This document shows, piece after piece, positions 24,422 through 33,249 of a stretch of 64,000 nucleotides of DNA. A model generated the notes under the pieces. The model saw nothing but the letters and a program-made list of their open reading frames with translations. It made no database searches and had not been told where the DNA came from. Each line of letters starts with the position of its first letter. Positions within the stretch are counted from its first letter, which is position 1. The stretch is taken from positions 1 through 64,000 of the forward strand of contig NZ_JAFCMB010000020.1 of NCBI RefSeq assembly GCF_018130145.1. Reading direction: 5' to 3'. Source of the stretch: Bradyrhizobium sp. AUGA SZCCT0176. Its GTDB lineage: Bacteria; Pseudomonadota; Alphaproteobacteria; Rhizobiales; Xanthobacteraceae. Position numbers and translations under genes: made by a program.

Positions 24422-26578
24422 CTAACCGCCGGACAGGCTTTCCCGCAGCCGGATGACCTGAGGCCGCAACTGCTCGCAGGCCAGTTCGCGCTCGAATCGA
24501 ACCACATCCTCGCGTGACTGGCTGGCGCGCAGCTTGGCCAAGGTGGCCCTCTCCTCGTCACAGCTTCGGACCTGAACAATCGGCGCGGGTTGCGCCGGCT
24601 TCGCCCCTGATGGCGCGGACTGAGCGGATTGAAGGGTTGGCGCATTGGCCGCGGCCGACGGCTGATCCGGCTGCGGCGCGTCCTTCGCAGTTTCCTTCGC
24701 AGTTTCCTTCGCAGTTTCCTTGGCAATTTCCTTGGCAATTTCCTTGGGCAGGCTCTCGCGCAAGCGCACGATTTGCGGGCGCAACCGCTCGCAGCCGAGG
24801 TCACGCTCGAGCGCGGCCAGATCGGCGTGCGAGGGATTGGCGCGGATCTTGGCAAGCCTGGCTTCGTCCTTTTTGCATTCGGGTGCCGGTGCGACAGTCG
24901 CAACGGCAACCTTCTGCGGCTCCGGCGGCTTCGGGGCAGCTTCCTGTTTCGGCGCAGCCGGAGGCGGCGGCGGTGGCGCAATAACCAAGGCCGGCGGCGG
25001 GGCAATTTTTTCAACGACAGGCTTGATCTGGGCGGCGATGGCCGGCGCCGCATTGGCGACCGCCGAGAGGCTTTCGCGCAATCGCAGTATCTGGGCACGC
25101 AATTTCTCGCAGCTCAGGCTCCGCTCCAATTCGGTGACGGCCTCGATCGACGGGTTGCTGCGCAACTGCGCCAGCATGGCCCCGTCGCGATCACAGGGAT
25201 CGGCAGGCGCCGGCGCGGCCTCAGTCGGCGGCGGCAGCGTCCGGATGTCGGTCGATATGCCGGCAAGCGACGGACTGGTCGGCTCCTTCCGATCGATCGC
25301 GGCGATTTTGGTCCGCGCCTGCTCGGCCAGCAATTGCAGCGCCTCTTCACGCAGCTTGCGCTCCCGCTCGGCCGCGAGCTTCACACGTTGCTCTTCCTGG
25401 GCCTTTGCAGCTTCCCGCTCCTTGCGCTCCTTCTCGGCCACGAGCCGCAAGCGCTGCTCTTCCTGCGCCTGGGCGGCCTCGCGCTCCTTGCGGACTTTTT
25501 CAGCTGCCGCCTGCGCGCGAAGGGTCTCCTGCTTGCGCAGCGCCTCTTCCTGCTCGGCCAGTTTGCGCAGCGCCGCTTCGCGTTCGGCCTTGCGCTGTTC
25601 TTCCGCAAGCCTTGCTGCTTCGCGCTGCCGGGCCTCCTGGTTCTGGCGTTCGCGTATAGCGGCCTCGATGCGCTGGATGCGGTTTTGCGCCTCCGGCACG
25701 TAGCTCGACGTCGAGAACTTGGCGATGAAGTCCTGCAGCACGGCGGGATCGGGCGAGTCCTTGATCTTGTCGAACGCGATCCGGTCGGTCTGGTTGAGGT
25801 AGTAATTGCTCAGCAGCGACACGTAGGTTTCCGGGCGCTGACGGCCGCCGGTCTGGGCGTTGACGTCGGCGGCGACGCGGCGGAACAATTGTTCGATTTC
25901 GAGTCCGGGCTCCTTGAGCCGCTTCAGGAAGGCGCTGGTGAACGGGCTGTTGCGGCCGTCGCCGTCGGCGGCGACTTCATCCGCCGCGGTGGAATAGGCC
26001 ACTACCATGCCCTGGGCCTTGTCGATCTTGGCGAGCCCGCCGCGCACGGCATCGATGGCGCGGCTGTCGCCGGACTTCTTCTTGCGGCGAAGCGCGTTGA
26101 CGATCGGATTGTTGCGGCACGCATCGAGGATCACGATCTTGACGCCGTCGCCGCGGTCGAGCGCGGCGCGCACGTCGTCGAGCGGCGTCATCTGGTAGCG
26201 GAAGCTGATCTCGTCCTCGACTTCGGCGTCGGTCGGCATCAGGAAGTTGCGGCCCTGATACTGGACGGCATGACCGGCGTAATAGAACAGCGCGGCGTCG
26301 GCGTCCGTCGCCAGCCTTGCGAATTTGGCCATGTTCAGGTCGAGATCGCGCTTGTTGGCGTCGATCGCTTGCAAGACTTCGAAACCGACCCCGCGGAGTG
26401 CCGCGGCAACGTCCGTGGCGTCGTTCTTCGGATTGGCCAGGAACAGGCTCGCATTGCTGTAGTTCGAGTTGCCTACAACCAGCGCAACGCGCCGGTCAGC
26501 CTTCGCAACGCTGATCGAACAGGTCAGCAGCACGAGACTATACAGAGCTGCAATCCAGATCGGACGACGTGTGCTCAT
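24422..26578 (-). CDS. Caspase-like (peptidase C14) exported protein with coiled coil and triple Cys-pair repeats
   Basis: A 718-residue protein. A signal peptide (ALYSLVLLTCSISVAKA) precedes a caspase-fold domain (about 28-260) with RRVALVVGNSNYSN, the catalytic His103 in FYYAGHAVQY and Cys154 in ILDACRNNP, the standard dyad of bacterial caspase homologues. Residues 300-425 form a long charged coiled coil. The C-terminal half has three 43-residue repeats (462-504, 568-610, 673-715), each with a cysteine pair spaced 28 residues and ending LRLRESL-like, separated by Pro/Ala linkers and a KEIAKE/TAKE run. The open frame extends far upstream, but the ATG at 26578 directly precedes the signal peptide. 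DUF4399 and FGE-like genes are neighbours. Confidence 0.9.
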   Translation of the reverse strand: MSTRRPIWIAALYSLVLLTCSISVAKADRRVALVVGNSNYSNASLFLANPKNDATDVAAALRGVGFEVLQAIDANKRDLDLNMAKFARLATDADAALFYYAGHAVQYQGRNFLMPTDAEVEDEISFRYQMTPLDDVRAALDRGDGVKIVILDACRNNPIVNALRRKKKSGDSRAIDAVRGGLAKIDKAQGMVVAYSTAADEVAADGDGRNSPFTSAFLKRLKEPGLEIEQLFRRVAADVNAQTGGRQRPETYVSLLSNYYLNQTDRIAFDKIKDSPDPAVLQDFIAKFSTSSYVPEAQNRIQRIEAAIRERQNQEARQREAARLAEEQRKAEREAALRKLAEQEEALRKQETLRAQAAAEKVRKEREAAQAQEEQRLRLVAEKERKEREAAKAQEEQRVKLAAERERKLREEALQLLAEQARTKIAAIDRKEPTSPSLAGISTDIRTLPPPTEAAPAPADPCDRDGAMLAQLRSNPSIEAVTELERSLSCEKLRAQILRLRESLSAVANAAPAIAAQIKPVVEKIAPPPALVIAPPPPPPAAPKQEAAPKPPEPQKVAVATVAPAPECKKDEARLAKIRANPSHADLAALERDLGCERLRPQIVRLRESLPKEIAKEIAKETAKETAKETAKDAPQPDQPSAAANAPTLQSAQSAPSGAKPAQPAPIVQVRSCDEERATLAKLRASQSREDVVRFERELACEQLRPQVIRLRESLSGG
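24434..25195 (-). repeat. Three imperfect coding repeats in the caspase-like gene
   Basis: The repeats are at 25067-25195, 24749-24877 and 24434-24562, 129 bases each, encoding 43 residues. Each unit starts with Cys, has R-x-N/Q-P/S-S in the middle, a second Cys 28 residues after the first, and the end RLRESL. The linkers differ in length and content. A finer repeat of CTTGGCAATTTC/CTTCGCAGTTTC units at about 24682-24745 encodes the KEIAKE/KETAKE run. Confidence 0.85.
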
Positions 26579-26601
26579 ATCAGGCTCCGGAACTGCCCCC
26601 C

Positions 26602-27528
26602 TTAGTAATAGCGACGATATTTGCGATACTTCTTCTTTGCAGGCGGACGGCCGCTGGCGGTGACCGTGACCGTGATCGGTTCCGACAACAACGGCGGATC
26701 GTGCGGAATGTGGAGCTCGTCGGCCAACAGCAATCGCAGGGTATGCTTGCCGAGCGGCAGCGTGATCTTGGCTTCGGTCTGGCCGGCGCCGAAATGCAGA
26801 TGATTGAAGTCGGCTGGAATCGGCAAATCGAGGTTCGGCACGTCGGTATCGATCAGCAAATGGTGGTGACCGGTGTTGACCTTCTCGAAGCCGGCGGGCG
26901 CGACGCCCATGCCGATCAGACCGAAGCGGATGACCGGCGTCGGCGAGACGTAACCGCGGTTGAGCGGATAGACGAAGTACACCTTGGCGCCGGGCGGCGA
27001 TTTTTTGCGCCCCGTGCTGGCGGGGGTGGTCGTGGCGGGCGCCGCCGCAGATGCCGACGCCGCAGGCACCGCGGAGGCGGCAACCACGCGAATCTTGATC
27101 CGCTCGGAGATCAGCGGAATCGTATTGGGAATGTGGTCCTTGTCGCCCAGCACCAGCTGCAGCGTGTGCTCGCCTTCCGGCAAGGTCACTTCGGCCTCGG
27201 TTTGCCCCGCGCCAAAATGCAGATGATTGAAGTCGCTCGGTATCGGCTGATCGAGCGGCGGCAGCTCGGTGTCGATCAGCAAATGGTGGTGTCCGGCATT
27301 CGCCTTGTCGGAGCCGGCGGGTGCGACGCCCATGCCCTTGAGGCCGAAATTCACGGTGAAGGTGGTCGGAACGGTCTGACCATCCTTGAGACCAACGAAG
27401 TAAACGGCCGCTCCGGGGGGCGAGGGATTGGGCCCGCCAACCGGCTTTTGCTGTCCGTGGCTCGTTCCGATCGTTCCTGCCAGCATAAAAAGCGAAACAG
27501 CAATTCCGGTCGATACTTTCGAGAACAC
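26602..27528 (-). CDS. Exported protein with two DUF4399 domains
   Basis: A 308-residue protein with a signal peptide (GIAVSLFMLAGTIGTSHGQ) and two tandem DUF4399 domains at about residues 38-150 and 175-290. Each has the pattern PPGAxVYFV...GMGVAPAG, the His cluster GHHHLLID and HLHFGAGQTE, suggesting a histidine-rich metal site. The tail KKKYRKYRRYY is basic and tyrosine-rich. The start is a GTG with AGGAGG five bases upstream; another GTG two codons earlier overlaps that site. Function of DUF4399 is not known. It is 23 bases upstream of the caspase-like gene on the same strand, so the two are probably one operon. Confidence 0.88.
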   Translation of the reverse strand: MFSKVSTGIAVSLFMLAGTIGTSHGQQKPVGGPNPSPPGAAVYFVGLKDGQTVPTTFTVNFGLKGMGVAPAGSDKANAGHHHLLIDTELPPLDQPIPSDFNHLHFGAGQTEAEVTLPEGEHTLQLVLGDKDHIPNTIPLISERIKIRVVAASAVPAASASAAAPATTTPASTGRKKSPPGAKVYFVYPLNRGYVSPTPVIRFGLIGMGVAPAGFEKVNTGHHHLLIDTDVPNLDLPIPADFNHLHFGAGQTEAKITLPLGKHTLRLLLADELHIPHDPPLLSEPITVTVTASGRPPAKKKYRKYRRYY

Positions 27529-27830
27529 ACACACCTCCTAAAATCACGACAGGCGGCTGCCAAAAGCTCAAATAACTCAAGAACTGAAATGCGTCTGTGA
27601 AATAGTACACTGGATTTAAGCCATTGAATATCGTCCCCTGCCGCGGGCGGACCACACCCTGCGCACAAGCTCTCATCGATTTGATGATGGGATGAGGCAA
27701 ACGGGAGTATTATATTACCATCAAACTAACTGACGATAGCGACACTGCGACTTTTGATTTTATGGAGTGTTGCGGGCACGATGGACCACGGGCGACGCGC
27801 CAGACGACCGGCGCAATTGAGGCCGAGGGT
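27529..27830. other. Divergent intergenic region, 302 bp
   Basis: The region separates the DUF4399/caspase operon from the divergent FGE-like gene and should hold promoters for both. It is more AT-rich at 27700-27765. I see no clear consensus promoter, repeat or RNA gene. Confidence 0.4.
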
Positions 27831-28625
27831 ATGATGTTCAGATTTTTTGCTTTTTTGATATTTCTGCTCGCTACCGGACCGGCCGCCGCCCAGTCGGCCG
27901 CGGCGCCCGAGCCCGGCGAGCTGTTCCGAGATTGTCCGGATTGCCCGGAAATGGTGGTGGTGCCATCAGGCGAGTTTGACATGGGCGGCAAGGACAGCCC
28001 GTACGAGGGGCCGCCGCACCGGGTCACCATCGCCAAGAACTTCGCGATCGAACGGCGCGAAACCAGTTTCGCCGAGTGGGATGCGTGCGTCTCCGACGGC
28101 AAATGCAGGCACCGGCCGGATGATCGCGGCTGGGGTCGCGGCGATCAGCCGGTCATCGACGTGAGCTGGGAGGACGCCAAGGCGTTTGTTCTGTGGCTAA
28201 CGCAGAAGACCGGCCGCAACTACCGCCTGCCGAGCGAGGCCGAGTGGGAATATGCGGCGCGCGCCGGCACCACGACCACCTACTGGTGGGGCAAAGAGGT
28301 CGGCAAGTCGAACGCCAATTGCGACAATTGCGGCGACTCGCTGCGCCGGACGATGCGGACCGGATCCTACCGGCCGAACGGCTTCGGGCTCTACGACACA
28401 TCCGGAAACGTCTACGAATGGGTCGAGGATTGCTGGAACGACAATTACAAGAATGCGCCCAAGGACGGCTCCGCCTGGACGCAAGGACAATGCCGCCAGC
28501 GCGTGCTGCGCGGCGGATCGTTCGCCAACAAGGCCAATACGGTCACCTCGGCGGCGCGTTACCGGTACGATCTCGACGTGCGCTATTTCGCCAACGGTTT
28601 TCGCGTCGTGCGGGACGTTCAGTAG
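27831..28625 (+). CDS. Formylglycine-generating-enzyme-like (SUMF1/FGE) exported protein lacking catalytic Cys
   Basis: A 264-residue protein with signal peptide (FFAFLIFLLATGPAAAQ) and one FGE/sulfatase-modifying-factor domain: MVVVPSGEFDMGG, HRVTIAKNFAIERRETSFAEW, NYRLPSEAEWEYAARAG, GLYDTSGNVYEWVED, QRVLRGGSFANKA. True FGEs carry two catalytic cysteines after the RGGS motif; here that stretch reads ANKANTVTSAARYR with none, so sulfatase activation is unlikely. Such domains also act as binding or structural modules. No sulfatase is near. It is divergent from the caspase-like/DUF4399 pair. The ATG at 27831 has GAGGG upstream. Confidence 0.88.
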   Translation: MMFRFFAFLIFLLATGPAAAQSAAAPEPGELFRDCPDCPEMVVVPSGEFDMGGKDSPYEGPPHRVTIAKNFAIERRETSFAEWDACVSDGKCRHRPDDRGWGRGDQPVIDVSWEDAKAFVLWLTQKTGRNYRLPSEAEWEYAARAGTTTTYWWGKEVGKSNANCDNCGDSLRRTMRTGSYRPNGFGLYDTSGNVYEWVEDCWNDNYKNAPKDGSAWTQGQCRQRVLRGGSFANKANTVTSAARYRYDLDVRYFANGFRVVRDVQ

Positions 28626-28640
28626 TCCCGATCAGGCGCG

Positions 28641-28691
28641 CTAATCATTCTCAATGCGAATGATATCGCCCTCGCCGGAATTCGCCGCCGG
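28641..28691 (-). pseudogene. Remnant of a manC-like gene 3' end
   Basis: Read on the minus strand, the segment encodes GEGDIIRIEND then a stop, matching the C-terminus GEDDIIRIEDD of the intact ManC at 42565. At DNA level 28642-28681 and 42578-42617 match at 34 of 40 positions, and the differences are transitions, mostly at third codon positions. The intact gene continues for four more codons (Tyr-Ser-Arg-Ser), while here TAC has become the stop TAG. Only about 14 codons are recognisable. It lies at the boundary between the FGE-like gene and the AT-rich glycan block. Confidence 0.6.
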
Positions 28692-29063
28692 CACGGGGAG
28701 CGAGCTGCTTCTGCAGCCGAGAGACATGGGCCGTCAAGTCGCACGCAACTCTGCGATCAGACGAGCAGGGCTCACCTTGGTCAGGCTCCCGTCAAAGCCA
28801 GACTCATTAGGGACCTCGACCCCGATGCATGGGCCAAAGCCAAAAATTGGATGCAATGGAACACCTATCGGTGGCTGAAATGCAGTATGACCGTTACGAG
28901 TCAGCGCTCGACTACGGGTGCGCCGCGTTAGTCGCGAGATTGCATATGAAATGATTTCGAAAACTGTTGGCCAACTTTCAGATATGCATTGATTGAAAAG
29001 GCCTTTTACTCAACAAGGATATATTCGACTCCTCGCCGCGGCGTAAGATTCCGGACCATACTA
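28692..29063. other. Gene-free boundary region with possible degenerate coding sequence
   Basis: Between the manC remnant and the first glycan membrane gene lie about 370 bases with no gene that I can support. The first half is GC-rich like the left flank; from about 28930 it becomes AT-rich. Short plus-strand frames look codon-like (for example around 28860-28950), which may be remains of a lost gene, but no family is recognisable. The promoter for the gene at 29064 is expected here. Confidence 0.4.
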
Positions 29064-30926
29064 ATGCAAATGGATGTGCGCCTTCATACGATACTTGCAG
29101 TCGCTATCTGCTTGGTTGGTATTGCAGTTTGGGGCTCCAGCCTCTGGTTAATGGCTCCGCCTGATCCAAACTACAGCGACACCGTTGCCCCTTCGCTTTG
29201 GTACGCCGGGAAGCTCGCGGCTCCCGTCGGTACCTTACAACATTCCCTATTCCCTCAGCTCCCACTCCTGCTCCCACGGATCCTAGGTGCGCTAGACCAG
29301 TCGTGGGCTCTTTCCGTGGAGTTAGCTCATGATGTTCTTGCGGGCCTTTTCTTAGTTTGCGGCCTCGGCGCCATTGGTATCCTAGCGGTTAGACTGTCAT
29401 CGGCTCGCGGCTATGGAGCAGCTTTCGTCGCGATTTTTGCGATCGTAGTGTTCTTAAAGAGTTGGGTAACAGGACTTCACGTTGGCTATCCTTTGTATGT
29501 TCAGTATCCAAACCATCTGCTTGGCAGCTGGGGAATTGCGGCCTCACTTTTCGTTTGGGCCATCTGGATTACGTCCGGACAAAAACTCATAAATCTATTG
29601 ATTTGTGCTGGACTAGCGGGGCTGCTTACTAATCTGCACGCAACGTACGGACTTATTGTTATAGGCATTATTCTTACGGGTATCAGTGTTGAAGCCTTGA
29701 TCGTTCGCAAACTCGCACCTGCATTGCAGCGCATGGTGTTGGCGATATTTTGCTTCTCGCTTGGTGCTTTGCCGCAGGGGCTTCTCATACTTTATCACTT
29801 GCCGCCTGCCAGCCTGCCCACCGGGTTGCCCGACACAGCGTGGTGGACACTTATGATCTTTCGTAAGCCGTCCCACATCTATCTTTGGGGCCCTGGCGGC
29901 ATTGTCCAACCTCTGTGCTGGATATTTGCTTTTTGGTGCGCCTTTATTGCGGCACTGTCATCAAGACTACCTGCCATCTACACTTACCGACTAATTGCGA
30001 CGGGAGTCGCAGTTACCATTTTTTGTGCAATAGCGTACGCCGCCTTCGCAATTGTTCCTATGCCTACACTGATCGGGGCGGTCCTATCGCGCTCGGCATT
30101 GATACCATTGGCCGCGATCCCCGCGCTTGCAGCGACTCTTACAATACTTTGCTTGAGAAGCTGGAACGAGCAGCAAAATACATTGAACGCGTTGCGCTTG
30201 ATTCTCGCTTCGCTAACAAGCGCCGTACTGGCTCTTCCGATGGCCAGCGATCTCGTCAAAGCATTGTCATTGATAGCGTTGGTAGCAACAACTATACTCA
30301 TGCACCTACCCGATACGGTACCGACCGTCGCTGTGCGACGCACAACGCAACTTCGCCGAACTGCGCTCGCAGTTCTCGCCGTTGCTGTGCCATTTCTTAT
30401 GTTGGCCGCAAAATGGCAAGGAGCGCTTGCCATGATGCCTCGCCACCCCGGCACTTCCTGGGCACAGGTCACAGATTACGTCCGAAACGTTATTCCACGC
30501 GATCAGATCGTTCTGATGCCGCCATATCCTTACGCCACGGTAACGTCTCGACACATAAATCCGGCGGATTACGGGTACATGGGGTACTCCGTTTACGCGC
30601 GCGGACTCTTGCCATTCGAAATTAACCAGATCGAACTTCTACTGAAAATCAATCTTTTGACTTCTTCGCCACAGGCCATTCAAGCTTACCTCGCAAATAA
30701 CGGCCAAATACTCTGCGTCTTTGAAAAGGGTTACGCCAAGCTCACTTCGGACATTTCTCGGTTACACCAACTTCGCTCGCAGTATCCTTCGCTACATTAC
30801 TTTGTAGGGATCAAACCTGGAGCGGCACCTGCGCAATGGACGTGCGGACCGGCCGAAACGCAAACTCTGGATCTACCTCGTGTCTTTGAAAACGACACCT
30901 ATGTCGTGTATCAGCTTTCGGAATAA
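29064..30926 (+). CDS. Large multi-pass membrane protein of the glycan locus (GT-C-like, unknown)
   Basis: A 620-residue protein with about 11-13 transmembrane segments in residues 1-460 and a soluble C-terminal portion of about 150 residues. The topology is like GT-C glycosyltransferases and polymerase/ligase-type membrane proteins of polysaccharide loci, with a polar loop after the first helix (APPDPNYSDTVAPSLWYAG) where GT-C enzymes keep acidic residues, but I cannot assign a family. Base composition is AT-rich compared with flanks (24 of 60 G+C in 29641-29700). The ATG at 29064 fits the first membrane helix; a TTG at 28989 would add 25 polar residues. The methyltransferase gene follows after 11 bases. 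Confidence 0.78.
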   Translation: MQMDVRLHTILAVAICLVGIAVWGSSLWLMAPPDPNYSDTVAPSLWYAGKLAAPVGTLQHSLFPQLPLLLPRILGALDQSWALSVELAHDVLAGLFLVCGLGAIGILAVRLSSARGYGAAFVAIFAIVVFLKSWVTGLHVGYPLYVQYPNHLLGSWGIAASLFVWAIWITSGQKLINLLICAGLAGLLTNLHATYGLIVIGIILTGISVEALIVRKLAPALQRMVLAIFCFSLGALPQGLLILYHLPPASLPTGLPDTAWWTLMIFRKPSHIYLWGPGGIVQPLCWIFAFWCAFIAALSSRLPAIYTYRLIATGVAVTIFCAIAYAAFAIVPMPTLIGAVLSRSALIPLAAIPALAATLTILCLRSWNEQQNTLNALRLILASLTSAVLALPMASDLVKALSLIALVATTILMHLPDTVPTVAVRRTTQLRRTALAVLAVAVPFLMLAAKWQGALAMMPRHPGTSWAQVTDYVRNVIPRDQIVLMPPYPYATVTSRHINPADYGYMGYSVYARGLLPFEINQIELLLKINLLTSSPQAIQAYLANNGQILCVFEKGYAKLTSDISRLHQLRSQYPSLHYFVGIKPGAAPAQWTCGPAETQTLDLPRVFENDTYVVYQLSE

Positions 30927-30937
30927 GCAGGATTATC

Positions 30938-31774
30938 ATGCCGCGGGATTTGAAAAGCGACGTTAGATCGTTTTGGGAAAGCAAACCCTTATTTGTGGGC
31001 GAAACCACGTATGATCCAGGCGCCCGCGAGTATTTTCAGCATCATGAAAATGTCTACCTATCTGATGTATTCCCGCGCGGGCTGATACCGCCTGAATTTT
31101 TCCCATTCCAGGATCGGGAAATGATCATAGACGTGGGGTGCGGTCCGGGCTTTTGGGTTCGGCAGCTATCCCGTCGCGGGATGAACGTCATTGGCATTGA
31201 TATCACTCTCGCGGCGGCAAAACTGACAACAAAGAGCTTGGCTATATTTGACTTGCACGCTCATGCGATTACGGCAGATGCCGAGACGATCCCATTCAGA
31301 GCTAACTCATTCGACGGAGCAGTGTCTCACGGCGTTATTCATCACACTCCGGATACTCAGGCATGTATTTGCGAGATATTCCGAATTCTGAAGCCGGGCG
31401 GATCCGCCGTCATTAGCGTGTATCGGCGCAATGCGATTCTGAAATCGAAACTACTCACACGACTAGCTGCCTTTGCGCTCGGTAAGATGGTTTTCTTGCC
31501 GGGCCGAGGGCGCGAAGATTTGCTTAAGTCAGGTGATGCAAATGAAATCGTTCGACTTTACGACGGAGTCGATAACCCCGTTGGCAAGTCGTACACCCAG
31601 GCGCAGATTTGCCGGATGATGGTGGACGCGGGTTTCAGTATCGAGAAAGCCTGGCGTTACTATTTTCCTTTGCGCAGCCTTGGCCGGATGGGAGCACTTT
31701 TGAAGCCGTTGCACAGCTTCATATCCCGACGATACGGCCTGATGATCGCCGTGCACGTCGTTAAGCCAATGTGA
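30938..31774 (+). CDS. Class I SAM-dependent methyltransferase
   Basis: A 278-residue soluble protein. The Rossmann SAM-binding motif IIDVGCGPGFWVRQLSRRG lies at about residues 65-83, followed by the acidic residue in IGIDITL, then FDGAVSHGVIHHTPDT and the post-motif LKPGGSAVISVYRRN. It resembles the UbiE/COQ5-like methyltransferases found in surface polysaccharide loci; a sugar or lipid-linked substrate is likely but unproven. It is 11 bases after the membrane protein gene, so the two form a small plus-strand operon in the AT-rich block. Convergent with the MBOAT gene. Confidence 0.9.
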   Translation: MPRDLKSDVRSFWESKPLFVGETTYDPGAREYFQHHENVYLSDVFPRGLIPPEFFPFQDREMIIDVGCGPGFWVRQLSRRGMNVIGIDITLAAAKLTTKSLAIFDLHAHAITADAETIPFRANSFDGAVSHGVIHHTPDTQACICEIFRILKPGGSAVISVYRRNAILKSKLLTRLAAFALGKMVFLPGRGREDLLKSGDANEIVRLYDGVDNPVGKSYTQAQICRMMVDAGFSIEKAWRYYFPLRSLGRMGALLKPLHSFISRRYGLMIAVHVVKPM

Positions 31775-31842
31775 TTGTGCGCTTGTACGGCTCGACAGCA
31801 CCAAGATTGAGACCGCGTTTGTCGGCGATCTCTGAACTGAAT

Positions 31843-33249
31843 CTAGAACTGGAAGTAGATAAACGTTTGAGAAGTGCCTGCTAAAAGGAAGCAGCCAACA
31901 ATTATTGCTGCGATCGCTACGACTCTTAGCGTGACGCTTTCAACTCCGATTGAGCAAACATTATCCTGGTGTCGTCGTAGCCGATAAGTAATGGAATGCA
32001 TTAAGGCCGCTACGAGCATCCCAACAATTAGCAGTGGCGACACGCGATCGAACTTTTCGGTGAACGGCATTGATCCAAGGCCAAGCATCCCTCCCCAGAT
32101 TTGCATTGCATCTACGATCGTTTTTGCGCGAAAAAGAACCCAACCAGCAACAACCGACAGGAAAACTATCAGCATTTGTAGCGGAGCGGGTACATGTTCC
32201 CACAAGCTTCCGATTCGGGAGCCACGCGACCAGCCAGCGGCGGTGACCAACGTGCCGTGGTAAATTCCCCAGAGTATGAAAGTCCAAGAAGCTCCGTGCC
32301 ACAATCCACCCAAAAACCATGTAACCGTGACGGCTGAAGCGAACTGCGTTAGACCGCCTCGGTTCCCTCCGAGCGGAATGTACAAATAGTCGCGGAGCCA
32401 CGATGAAAGAGAGATGTGCCACCGGCGCCAGAAGTCGCGGATTGATCGGCTGAAATAGGGCCAGTCAAAGTTCAAGGCCAGCTCAAAGCCAAGCAACTTC
32501 GCAATGCCACGCGCAATATCCGTGTATCCACTGAAGTCGCAATAGATTTGGATGGCGAACGCAATACAAGCAATCCACAAGACGCCTCCGCCATATGCAG
32601 CGTGGTTGAGGAAAACTCGATCTACAAACGGCGCAAGGTTGTCCGCGATAACGAGCTTCTTGAAAAAGCCAACAGCGATTAGTTCAAGACCGCGCCTGGA
32701 GGCATAAGGATCAAATGGTTTCGCGGTTTCGGTTTGCGGAACGAAGTCGGCAGCTCGAACTATTGGCCCCGCGACAAGATGGGGAAAGAACGAAATGAAC
32801 AGAGCATAATCACGCAGCCGCCTGACCGCAGGCATACGCTTACGGTGCACATCGACAATATAACTGATCGACTCGAACACATAGAAGCTAATGCCTAACG
32901 GCAGTTCCAGGGAAACTATCGGAAGGCACTTACAGCCCGCAATCGAGTTAAAAGTCTCCGCGAGAAATCCAGCATACTTGTAAGAGGCAAGCAGCGCGGC
33001 GTTGATTACGACGCCGATTATGAGCGCCCCGCCGTTACCCTTGGCCGATCCACGTTCGATCAGCTTTGCCAATCCGAAATTCAGCAACGTCATTGCAACC
33101 AGGATCGCCAGCCACAAGAGCGACCCGGCCGCATAAAACAAGTAACTTGCAATTACCAGAATCCACGGCCTAGCCGTATGCGTTACAGCAGCTAAAACAA
33201 ATAACGTTACCGAAAGAAGAAAAAAGAATTCAATGGAGTGAAAACTCAT
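31843..33249 (-). CDS. MBOAT-family O-acyltransferase (AlgI/DltB/PatA-like)
   Basis: A 468-residue integral membrane protein with about 11 segments. It carries the MBOAT marks: FYVFESISYIVDVHRKRMP, SFFPHLVAGPIVRAADFVPQ, YCDFSGYTDIARGIAKLLGFEL, FWRRWHISLSSWLRDYLYIPLGGN and the active-site histidine in FLGGLWHGASWTF. Such proteins pass acyl groups across the membrane for O-acylation of polysaccharide or peptidoglycan. Its start overlaps the stop of the SGNH-like gene by four bases (ATGA), so the two are translationally coupled and should work as an acyl-transfer pair. Confidence 0.94.
   Translation of the reverse strand: MSFHSIEFFFLLSVTLFVLAAVTHTARPWILVIASYLFYAAGSLLWLAILVAMTLLNFGLAKLIERGSAKGNGGALIIGVVINAALLASYKYAGFLAETFNSIAGCKCLPIVSLELPLGISFYVFESISYIVDVHRKRMPAVRRLRDYALFISFFPHLVAGPIVRAADFVPQTETAKPFDPYASRRGLELIAVGFFKKLVIADNLAPFVDRVFLNHAAYGGGVLWIACIAFAIQIYCDFSGYTDIARGIAKLLGFELALNFDWPYFSRSIRDFWRRWHISLSSWLRDYLYIPLGGNRGGLTQFASAVTVTWFLGGLWHGASWTFILWGIYHGTLVTAAGWSRGSRIGSLWEHVPAPLQMLIVFLSVVAGWVLFRAKTIVDAMQIWGGMLGLGSMPFTEKFDRVSPLLIVGMLVAALMHSITYRLRRHQDNVCSIGVESVTLRVVAIAAIIVGCFLLAGTSQTFIYFQF

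Noticed and set aside
24629..26605. Plus-strand frame of 658 codons opposite the caspase-like gene
   Set aside because: Antisense of a repetitive Glu/Lys/Ala-rich gene; no recognisable domain and no ribosome site, whereas the minus strand encodes the caspase dyad.
26579..27700. In-frame upstream extension of the caspase-like gene by about 370 codons
   Set aside because: The extension lies over the DUF4399 gene in another frame and encodes an Arg/Ser-rich product; the signal peptide begins at the internal ATG at 26578.
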